64,000 bases of DNA from Peristeroidobacter soli (GTDB taxonomy: Bacteria; Pseudomonadota; Gammaproteobacteria; Steroidobacterales; Steroidobacteraceae). Location of the stretch: positions 618,803 to 682,802 of the forward strand of contig NZ_RYEV01000004.1 of assembly GCF_004138485.1 (NCBI RefSeq), in the 5' to 3' direction. Below the pieces are notes generated by a model. That model was not told the DNA's origin. It made no database searches and saw only the letters and a program-made list of their open reading frames with translations. Made by a program: the position numbers and the translations under genes. Numbering within the stretch: the first letter of the stretch is position 1; the number at the start of each line of letters is the position of its first letter. Of this stretch, positions 33,866 through 40,468 are shown piece by piece.

Positions 33866-34855
33866 GTGAGCACGCCCTCTTCTCGCACATTGCTGGCGGC
33901 CGCGCCGCTGCTGGCCGCAGCCACACTGGCCTCGGCCGATCCACTGCCCTCGTGGGAGGATGGGTTCAGCAAGAAATCCATCGTCGAATTCGTCGAGCGC
34001 ATCAGCCGCGAGGACAGCGCCGACTACATCGCGCCTCGGGAACGCATCGCAGTTTTCGACAACGACGGCACCCTATGGGCCGAGCAGCCAATTTATTTTC
34101 AGCTCGCATTCGCGCTCGACCGCGTGAAAATACTGGCGCCCGTGCATCCTGAGTGGCGCACCACTGCGCCATTCAAGGACGCGCTGAGCGGCAATACCCA
34201 GGCGTTGCTCGCCTCGGACCAGAAAGGCTTGCTGCAAGTCATCGCCGCCTCGCACAGCGGGATCACCACCGAGGACTTCAACACTATCGTCGGCTCGTGG
34301 CTCGCGACGGCAAAGCATCCGAGATTCGAGCGGCCCTACACCGAGCTTGCGTATCAGCCGATGCTGGAGCTGCTCGACTATCTGCGCAGCCAGAGCTTCA
34401 AGACATTCATCGTTTCCGGCGGTGGCGTGGAGTTCATGCGGGTGTTCGCCGAACAGGTGTACGGCATTCCGCCCGAACAAGTCATCGGCTCCTCCACCGC
34501 CACCAGGTTCGTCGCCGTCGGCACGAATGGCAAGCCGGCGTTGATCAAGGAGCCGCAGGTCGACTTCATCAACGACGGGCCGGGCAAGCCGTCGGGCATC
34601 AATCGGTTTCTCGGTCGTCGTCCCATCTTCGCCGTCGGCAACTCGGATGGCGATCTGCAGATGTTGCAGTGGACGGCGGGCGGCGCGGGGCCGCGCTTCG
34701 TCGCTCTGCTTCATCACACCGACACCGATCGCGAGTACGCCTACGACCGCTACTCGCAGGTCGGCAAGCTCGACAAGGCACTCGATGAAGCGGAACGGCA
34801 ACACTGGCTCATCATCGACATGAAACACGACTGGCGAAGCATCTTCGGAGACTGA
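33866..34855 (+). CDS. Periplasmic HAD-superfamily phosphatase
   Basis: 329-residue hydrolase with a cleavable signal (MSTPSSRTLLAAAPLLAAA to about SADP). HAD motif I is AVFDNDGTLW with nucleophile Asp and general acid two residues on, motif II is FIVSGGGVEF, and motif IV is AVGNSDGDLQM. It resembles phosphoserine-phosphatase-like members. It starts at GTG 33866 with GAGG upstream, nine bases after the DUF1622 gene, and ends three bases before the FGE gene. In a sulfatase cluster a role in stripping phosphate from the same class of substrate is possible but not shown. Confidence 0.83.
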   Translation: MSTPSSRTLLAAAPLLAAATLASADPLPSWEDGFSKKSIVEFVERISREDSADYIAPRERIAVFDNDGTLWAEQPIYFQLAFALDRVKILAPVHPEWRTTAPFKDALSGNTQALLASDQKGLLQVIAASHSGITTEDFNTIVGSWLATAKHPRFERPYTELAYQPMLELLDYLRSQSFKTFIVSGGGVEFMRVFAEQVYGIPPEQVIGSSTATRFVAVGTNGKPALIKEPQVDFINDGPGKPSGINRFLGRRPIFAVGNSDGDLQMLQWTAGGAGPRFVALLHHTDTDREYAYDRYSQVGKLDKALDEAERQHWLIIDMKHDWRSIFGD

Positions 34856-34858
34856 CGC

Positions 34859-35845
34859 ATGACCGTGGTGACTGCGTTGCGAGGCATGGTGTTCGTTCGG
34901 GGCGGCACGTTCCTGATGGGGTCGGACCGTCACTACCCCGAAGAGGCGCCCGCGCATCACGTCACCGTCGATGGCTTCTGGATCGATGTCACGCCCGTGA
35001 CCAACCGGCAGTTTCGCGAGTTCGTCGACGCCACCGGCTATGTCACGCAAGCGGAGCTGCCGCCCGATCCAAAAATGTATCCCGGCGCGCTGCCTCACAT
35101 GCTGAAGCCCGGCTCGCTGGTATTCACGCCGCCGAAACATCGCGTCGATCTACGCAACTGGCAAGCGTGGTGGCGATTCAAGTTCGGCGCTCACTGGCGC
35201 AGTCCATATGGACGCGCCGCGTCCAATCGTCACTTGAGCGATCATCCCGTCGTGCATGTCACTCATCAGGATGCACTCGCCTACGCACGTTGGCGCGGCA
35301 AGGAATTGCCGACCGAAGCGGAATGGGAGTTCGCCGCCCGCGGCGGACTGGCGGGTGCGGAGTTCGCGTGGGGCGACGAGTTCACGCCACGCAATCATCA
35401 CCTCGCCAACACCTGGCAAGGTGAGTTTCCTTATCAGAATCTCGCCACCGACGGCTATCCACGCACCTCTCCCGTGAAGGCCTTTGCTCCCAATCCGTAC
35501 GGCATCTACGACATGATAGGGAATGTATGGGAATGGACCGACGATTGGTTTGCCGCGAGCCACCCGCCCGATGCAACCAAGCCGTGCTGTATTCCGCAAA
35601 ATCCTCGCGGCGGACTGGAGCGTGGCAGTTACGATCCCTGCCAGCCGCACATCATGATCCCTCGCAAAGTCCTGAAGGGCGGCTCATTCCTCTGCGCGCC
35701 GAACTATTGTCGACGCTATCGCCCGGCCGCGCGTCATGCGCAGCCCATCGACTCATCGACCTGTCACATCGGCTTCCGCTGCGTCGTCAGAAAGCTCTCG
35801 ACTCACAGCGTCGCCAACGAACCGGCGGCCCGGGAGATCGCGTGA
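34859..35845 (+). CDS. Formylglycine-generating enzyme family protein
   Basis: 328-residue FGE-sulfatase-domain protein that would oxidise the sulfatase active-site Cys to formylglycine with molecular oxygen. It has the family opening GGTFLMGSD, the block LPTEAEWEFAARGG, GNVWEWTDDWF, and the end HIGFRCV. Both copper-binding cysteines of true FGEs are present, Cys279 and Cys284 in GGSFLCAPNYCRRYR, so it is more likely a genuine maturase than an inactive paralogue. It is preceded by the HAD gene at three bases and is the last gene of the plus-strand run; the convergent gene starts at the next base. Confidence 0.88.
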   Translation: MTVVTALRGMVFVRGGTFLMGSDRHYPEEAPAHHVTVDGFWIDVTPVTNRQFREFVDATGYVTQAELPPDPKMYPGALPHMLKPGSLVFTPPKHRVDLRNWQAWWRFKFGAHWRSPYGRAASNRHLSDHPVVHVTHQDALAYARWRGKELPTEAEWEFAARGGLAGAEFAWGDEFTPRNHHLANTWQGEFPYQNLATDGYPRTSPVKAFAPNPYGIYDMIGNVWEWTDDWFAASHPPDATKPCCIPQNPRGGLERGSYDPCQPHIMIPRKVLKGGSFLCAPNYCRRYRPAARHAQPIDSSTCHIGFRCVVRKLSTHSVANEPAAREIA

Positions 35846-36244
35846 TCAACGCCGGGCAGCATCGTCGCTGAACTTCATGCCCGAGGCGATGAACCACTCC
35901 CCTTTGGGATCCTTGCAGAACGGGAACGCGAACTGACTCTGCAAGCCACGCACTTGAGTCCGCAGCTGTAAACGCCGGCACTGCAGCCCTTCGGAGGAAG
36001 TCATGTCGCCCTGCGCCTGCACGCGCCCGGTGAATCCCGTCGCAGCATTCTCCCAGTCGCGCACGGCGCGCACATCGCTGCTCTTGAGCACTGCCACGAC
36101 AGCGTCGTAGAGCAGCTTCTTGTCGGCGTCGTTCATATGCAGTAGCGGACTGTTGCCGAGGATATCAGTGGGTAACGCCGAGACCGCGCCAGGCAACGAA
36201 GCGGCGATGACCGTCGCAAGAAGCATGCGTGCGAGATATCTCAT
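35846..36244 (-). CDS. Exported protein, RT0821/Lpp0805 surface-antigen-like
   Basis: 132-residue protein with a signal peptide (MRYLARMLLATVIAASLPG to about VSALP). The C-terminal half carries the pattern of this group: GFTGRVQAQGDMTSSEGLQC followed by an arginine-rich strand and a second Cys in FPFCKDPKGEWFIASG, which may form a disulfide. It is convergent and directly adjacent to the FGE gene. Function unknown; probably a periplasmic or outer-membrane-attached protein. Confidence 0.68.
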   Translation of the reverse strand: MRYLARMLLATVIAASLPGAVSALPTDILGNSPLLHMNDADKKLLYDAVVAVLKSSDVRAVRDWENAATGFTGRVQAQGDMTSSEGLQCRRLQLRTQVRGLQSQFAFPFCKDPKGEWFIASGMKFSDDAARR

Positions 36245-36369
36245 ATCGGAGAAACTCTGTTACACGCGTGGGACTGAAGCCAGTGCGAGCATCGGGCCCG
36301 GCCATGCGCCCTTCGCACTTATTGCTGCCGCGCTTCGAAACGCGATGATGGCATTGTCTCGTCCCCCTG

Positions 36370-36474
36370 GAGGCCGTGGCGCTGACTCCCCGTGCTATAG
36401 CGCATCTCCTGGCCTCAACGCCGCCGGCTCGTGCTTCGCCCGAAGTGCCCCGGCGGCGCGATTTTTTGGAAGGA
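36370..36474 (+). promoter_or_regulatory. Leader with terminator-like hairpin directly before a ribosome site (attenuator candidate)
   Basis: GAGGCC (36370-36375) can pair with GGCCTC (36411-36416). It is followed by a strong hairpin with arms CGCCGCCGG (36419-36427) and CCGGCGGCG (36450-36458), inner pairs GCTTCG/CGAAG, then CGA and six T (36462-36467). The ribosome site GGAAGGA begins at the next base and the ATG is at 36481. A terminator placed there can only stop transcription of the following gene unless it is prevented from forming. No known riboswitch class was recognised. Confidence 0.65.
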
Positions 36475-36480
36475 ACGAAA

Positions 36481-37257
36481 ATGCAGGCCGGATCCGCTCC
36501 CTTGTGGTTACTCTGTATCGCCAGCTCCGCCACGTTCGCGCAATCCGACGAAGAAATGAATGCAGCGAATAATCCGCTGCAACCGGCGCTGGGCCTGAAT
36601 CTTCAGAACATCTACGTCGACAGTTACTACGGCCTCGACGACGCCGACAGCAACAGCGCGCTGGTCCGTGGCATTCTGCCCCACAAACTCTTCGGCGTGC
36701 CGCAACTCCTGCGCGCCACCTTGCCGATCGTCACGACCACGGATCTGCCCCCGTTGGGACAAAAGACCGACGTCGGCGATCTGAATCTCTTCGACATCCT
36801 GCTGACCCGGCGCGGCCAGGTCGAGCTGGGCCTGGGACCGCAACTCACCGCGCCCACCGCCGGTCGCGATGAGACCGGCACCGGCAAGTGGCAGGCGGGC
36901 CTCGCCGCGCTGGCGGTGAGTCCGAAACATTGGGGACTGATCGGTGGCCTGGTGACCTGGCAACACTCGTTCGCCGGCGACAGCGACCGGCGCACCCAAA
37001 ACAATCTGCAGGCGCAGCCGTTCCTGATCGTCAACCTTCCCAAGGGCTGGTATCTGCGCAGTACCGCGACCTGGACCTGGGATTTGCACGAGGGCAGCCA
37101 TTACATTCCCATCGGCGCGGGCGCCGGCAAGGTCTGGAAGGCCACCGCCGCCACCTGGAATTTCTTCGTCGAGCCGCAGTGGACCGTCGCGCATCAGGGC
37201 GATGCCATGCCGAAGTTTCAGATCTACGCCGGATTGAATCTGCAGTTTCCTCTGTAG
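36481..37257 (+). CDS. Outer-membrane protein of the transporter/phenol-degradation type
   Basis: 258-residue exported protein (signal: WLLCIASSATFAQS). The mature part is rich in aromatic beta strands (LRSTATWTWDLHEG, WNFFVEPQWTV) and ends FQIYAGLNLQFPL, a typical outer-membrane C-terminus. It resembles the loosely defined meta-pathway or transporter barrel group seen near stress genes. AAGGA precedes the ATG at 36481. Its expression is likely limited by the hairpin leader that ends just before the ribosome site. The next gene, a sensor kinase, is 118 bases downstream behind its own operator-like site. Confidence 0.68.
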   Translation: MQAGSAPLWLLCIASSATFAQSDEEMNAANNPLQPALGLNLQNIYVDSYYGLDDADSNSALVRGILPHKLFGVPQLLRATLPIVTTTDLPPLGQKTDVGDLNLFDILLTRRGQVELGLGPQLTAPTAGRDETGTGKWQAGLAALAVSPKHWGLIGGLVTWQHSFAGDSDRRTQNNLQAQPFLIVNLPKGWYLRSTATWTWDLHEGSHYIPIGAGAGKVWKATAATWNFFVEPQWTVAHQGDAMPKFQIYAGLNLQFPL

Positions 37258-37291
37258 CGAGCGGGCCACAGCGAGCCGGATCCCCTCCGAG

Positions 37292-37307
37292 TAGGCCCTT
37301 GGTCCAA
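37292..37307. promoter_or_regulatory. Palindromic operator candidate, copy 5 (7-2-7)
   Basis: TAGGCCC-TT-GGTCCAA, 68 bases before the histidine kinase start and 34 bases after the preceding stop. On the opposite strand it reads TTGGACC-AA-GGGCCTA. Its place before a kinase/FixJ-regulator operon suggests autoregulation. Confidence 0.6.
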
Positions 37308-37375
37308 CTGGCCGGCGAGGATGGGCCATGCAATTTTAATTCGACCAACCCTGGCCCCCCGGACGCTAGCCGCTC

Positions 37376-38266
37376 ATGACGGGTGACTTTCTCAGCTACG
37401 CCTATCTGATTGGAATCGTCCTGCTCGCGCAGCTGGCGTTGGTCGCGATCATCCTCACCTACGATCGGCACGGGAATCCGCAGCGCCATGGCGACAATCT
37501 GGGCGCCGAGGTGACGCACAACGCCCGCCTCGCGCTCGCGGGCGAGCTGACGGCGTCCATTGCGCACGAAATCGCCCAGCCGCTCAGCGCCATTCTCAAC
37601 AACGTCGAAACGGCCGAGCTGATTCTCAAGCAATCCTCGGGACGCGCGGACGCCGAATCGCTCAGTCCGATTCTCGCCGACATCAAGCGCGACGACTTGC
37701 GAGCGAACGAAGTGGTCAATCGCCTGCGGGCGCTGCTGCGCAAACGCGAGCTGAAACTGGAACCCATGGACATCAACGCCCTGGTGAGCAGCGCGGTGAT
37801 GTTGGTTCGAGCCGACGCCGGCCGGCGACTGGTGCAACTACGCACCGAGCTGGAGCCCGACCTGCCGCCAGTGGCCGCCGATCCGGTTCATATGCAACAA
37901 GTGGTTTTGAATCTGCTGGTCAACGGCATGGATGCCATGACCAGGACGCCGCCGCCCGCGCGCTGCCTGTATGTGCGCACCCGACTGCGCGCCGGCTCGG
38001 CGGTGGAAATCACCGTTCGCGACAACGGTCACGGGATCGATCCGGCCCACGCCGGACGTTTGTTCGAATCGTTCTTCACCACCAAGGACGGCGGCATGGG
38101 ACTCGGGCTATCCATTGCCCGTTCGATCGTGCAAGCCCACGGCGGCACGATCTGGGCCGAGCGCGCCCGCGGCGGCGGCTCGGTTTTCTCGTTTCGATTG
38201 CCGCTACCACAACGCCAACATATCTCCCGAGTTGGTATCCCCCAGTTGACGAGCCCTGGAGGTTGA
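37376..38266 (+). CDS. Sensor histidine kinase without a recognisable sensor domain
   Basis: 296-residue kinase. One N-terminal membrane helix (about 8-28) is followed at once by the dimerisation and phosphorylation domain with His64 in ASIAHEIAQPLSAI. The ATP-binding domain shows the N box (VVLNLLVNGMDAM), G1 (DNGHGIDP) and G2 (GGMGLGLSIA). There is no periplasmic, PAS or GAF domain, so the signal must come through the membrane helix or a partner. It is the first gene of an operon with a FixJ-type regulator (one base apart), a lone receiver and a DUF3597 protein. Copy 5 of the palindrome is upstream. Confidence 0.88.
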   Translation: MTGDFLSYAYLIGIVLLAQLALVAIILTYDRHGNPQRHGDNLGAEVTHNARLALAGELTASIAHEIAQPLSAILNNVETAELILKQSSGRADAESLSPILADIKRDDLRANEVVNRLRALLRKRELKLEPMDINALVSSAVMLVRADAGRRLVQLRTELEPDLPPVAADPVHMQQVVLNLLVNGMDAMTRTPPPARCLYVRTRLRAGSAVEITVRDNGHGIDPAHAGRLFESFFTTKDGGMGLGLSIARSIVQAHGGTIWAERARGGGSVFSFRLPLPQRQHISRVGIPQLTSPGG

Positions 38267-38267
38267 T

Positions 38268-38930
38268 ATGGAGCTGTACGAGCCACCCGCCTGTGAGCAT
38301 CGGATATATATCGTCGACGACGATGACAGTTTCCGCGGCAGTCTGACTCGACTGCTCAGCACCGCCGGAATGTCTCCCGTGCCCTGCCGAAGTGTCGGCG
38401 ACTATTTATTGGTCGATCATCCCGATTGTCCCAGCTGTATCGTGCTCGACATGTTGATGCCGGGCCCCAGCGGGCTGGAGTTGCTCGCCTCGCTGGCCCA
38501 TCAAAGAAACGCGCCGCCGGTGATCTTCGTCACCGCGTTCAACGACATTCCCGCCACCGTGCAGGCCATGAAGGCCGGCGCCATGGATTCGCTCACCAAG
38601 CCGCTGGATATGGAACGGCTGCTGCAATCGCTGCGCGACGCCATCTCGCGCGATGCCCGCAGACGCACCGAGCGTCGCGAGCTGGAGCAACTGCAATCCA
38701 GATACTCGGAGCTGACGGATTGCGAGCGGGACATATATATAGGAGTGGTTCACGGCAAATTGAACAAGCAGATGGCGTTGAAGCTCGGCATCTGCGAACG
38801 TTCGATCAAGTCGCATCGCTCCAACGTCATGCGCAAGATGCGGGTCTCCTCGGTCGCCGGGCTGGTCAAGACCGCCAAACAACTGGAAATGCTGAGCGGG
38901 ATTTCCGACGCCAGAACGCTGCGCCAGTAG
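38268..38930 (+). CDS. FixJ-type response regulator, cognate of the adjacent kinase
   Basis: 220-residue regulator. The receiver has VDDDD at 16-20, phosphoacceptor Asp61 in IVLDMLMPG, and Lys in SLTKPLD. A charged linker (RRRTERRELEQLQSR) leads to a LuxR-type helix-turn-helix (about 150-205, GKLNKQMALKLGICERSIKS). GGAGG lies before the ATG, and the gene starts one base after the kinase stop, so they are a pair. Together with the FixJ-type protein at 11500 it is a candidate for binding the five palindromes. Confidence 0.9.
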   Translation: MELYEPPACEHRIYIVDDDDSFRGSLTRLLSTAGMSPVPCRSVGDYLLVDHPDCPSCIVLDMLMPGPSGLELLASLAHQRNAPPVIFVTAFNDIPATVQAMKAGAMDSLTKPLDMERLLQSLRDAISRDARRRTERRELEQLQSRYSELTDCERDIYIGVVHGKLNKQMALKLGICERSIKSHRSNVMRKMRVSSVAGLVKTAKQLEMLSGISDARTLRQ

Positions 38931-38963
38931 TGCCCACATGCGCAACGCAATCGGGTCAGCCGA

Positions 38964-39335
38964 ATGCCAGCGTGCCGCGCCAACGTCATCATCGTCGAGG
39001 ACGACATGGGGTTGAACCGTGCCGTCGCTCGACTGTTGAACATTGCCGGCTTCCGCTCACGCAGCTTCGACTCGGCCGAGGGCTTGCTCGAAAGCGACTC
39101 GGCCCCGGGGGCGGATTGTTTCGTGTTCGATATCCATCTGCCCGGCATCACCGGCGTCGAGTTGCACGACCGGCTGGACGCGGCCGGCATTCATCGGCCG
39201 GTGATTTTCATCACCGCTCACGACGATCAGCACACGCGCCATGCGGCGCGAGCCGGCGCCTCTTATCTCACCAAGCCCTTCACCGGCCAGGCGCTGATTC
39301 AAGCCATCGATGCGGCGTTGATACCGCCTCCGTGA
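38964..39335 (+). CDS. Single-domain response regulator (receiver only)
   Basis: 123-residue receiver with no output domain: VEDD at 11-14, phosphoacceptor Asp56 in FVFDIHLPG, Thr in VIFITAH, and Lys in YLTKPF. Such proteins act as phosphate sinks or relay modules, or regulate by protein contact. It lies 33 bases after the FixJ-type regulator and probably receives phosphate from the same kinase. Confidence 0.88.
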   Translation: MPACRANVIIVEDDMGLNRAVARLLNIAGFRSRSFDSAEGLLESDSAPGADCFVFDIHLPGITGVELHDRLDAAGIHRPVIFITAHDDQHTRHAARAGASYLTKPFTGQALIQAIDAALIPPP

Positions 39336-39398
39336 GCTCGAATGGAACCTCGCGGCGCTTCGATCGCTTCGGTCAGAGTCACCGGGCGGGAGCAGACC

Positions 39399-39821
39399 AT
39401 GAGCATTTTTTCACGCATCAAAGACGCCATTTTCGGAGCCAGTGCCAAAGCGGCGCCGGCCCCTTCGCCCTCACCGGCGCCGAAGCCGACAGCAACGGCC
39501 GCACCCAGGCCAACGCCATCACCCGCTCCTGCAAGCCCTGCGCCGGCCGCAGGCCCCGTAGGCCCTGTCGATGTCGAAGCTGTGCTGCAGCAAATGGCGG
39601 CGAATCAGAAGCAGCCCTTGAACTGGCGCACCTCCATCGTCGATCTGATGAAACTGGTCGGGCTCGACTCCAGTCTGGAGAATCGTAAGGCACTGGCGAG
39701 TGAGCTGGGCTACCAGGGCGACAGCAACGATTCGGCAGCCATGAATATCTGGTTGCACAAACAAGTCATGAATCAATTGGCGGCGCATGGCGGCAAGGTG
39801 CCGACCGAGCTCAAGGACTGA
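39399..39821 (+). CDS. DUF3597 domain protein
   Basis: 140-residue cytoplasmic protein: MSIFSRIKDAIFG, then a Pro/Ala/Ser-rich linker (about 16-52), then the DUF3597 domain (WRTSIVDLMKLVGLDSSLENR, GYQGDSNDSAAMNIWLHKQV), a fold often likened to KfrB/YjgA-like helical modules. Function unknown. The ATG at 39399 has GGGAG upstream; an earlier in-frame ATG at 39342 lacks support. It is last in the kinase operon. Confidence 0.8.
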   Translation: MSIFSRIKDAIFGASAKAAPAPSPSPAPKPTATAAPRPTPSPAPASPAPAAGPVGPVDVEAVLQQMAANQKQPLNWRTSIVDLMKLVGLDSSLENRKALASELGYQGDSNDSAAMNIWLHKQVMNQLAAHGGKVPTELKD

Positions 39822-39839
39822 GCGCCGCGCCCGAACAAA

Positions 39840-39859
39840 ATATTTCTTCAGCCGGTCGC
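39840..39859. repeat. 20-nt repeat, copy A (inverted relative to 48655)
   Basis: The reverse complement of 39840-39859 equals 48655-48674 exactly (core CCGGCTGAAGAAATAT). Both copies are intergenic. A chance 20-base match in a 64-kb window is unlikely, so this may be a short dispersed element. Confidence 0.6.
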
Positions 39860-39933
39860 CCGCGCTGGAACTCGAACGCAGGTCGTTTCGTTCGGGCCTG
39901 GCGAACGGATAATTACATCTCTGCCGGGGCAGC

Positions 39934-40364
39934 ATGCGCACAGTGAAGTGGCGATCGGGGTTCGTGTGTCTGCTGGTTGGCGCGGCGCTGGCCTACTACT
40001 CCGCCAGACTCCCCGCGGCACCGCTTGTGCTGCCGGCACCGATCGCTGGGTCGGGCTGATCGCGCGCTATCGCGACGACGGCAACTATCACTATGTCACG
40101 CTTCGTAACAGTGGCTCGCTGGATATCAAGAAGCTGGTCAATGGCACCATCCAGAACCTGGTCACCGTGCCCTTCCCGGTCCAGCCCGATGTTTCCTATC
40201 GTGTCCGGCTGGAAGCGATCGGCACCCGGGTGCGTGCGTATGTAAACGGCACATTGCGGGCCGAGGCGACCGACGCGTCGCTCACGCCCGTTGCATCCCG
40301 AGCCGGCGTCGCGACCTACAAGGCGGCGCTGGATTTAGATAATTTCCTCATCTCGCAGCCCTGA
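39934..40364 (+). pseudogene. Remnant of a secreted lyase-type carbohydrate-associated domain
   Basis: From about 39990 one frame encodes a complete beta-sandwich-like domain (DRWVGLIARYRDDGNYHYVTL, LRAEATDASLTP, a final LDLDNFLISQP), of the kind found at the C-terminus of secreted polysaccharide lyases and related enzymes. A signal-peptide-like start (ATG at 39934, MRTVKWRSGFVCLLVGAALA) lies in a different frame that stops within the junction at about 40058. A GTG at 39948 opens the domain's own frame without a signal. The simplest reading is a frameshifted or truncated remnant; a single-base sequencing error is the alternative. Confidence 0.55.
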
Positions 40365-40468
40365 TCCGCTGCGCTTTCAGCGACGGCCCGTGCTAAATGG
40401 CATTGGCCGTCGTCGGTATTCAGGGCAGAATCCTCAGCCAGGTCCCGCTACCCGCAAGGAAGGAATCC

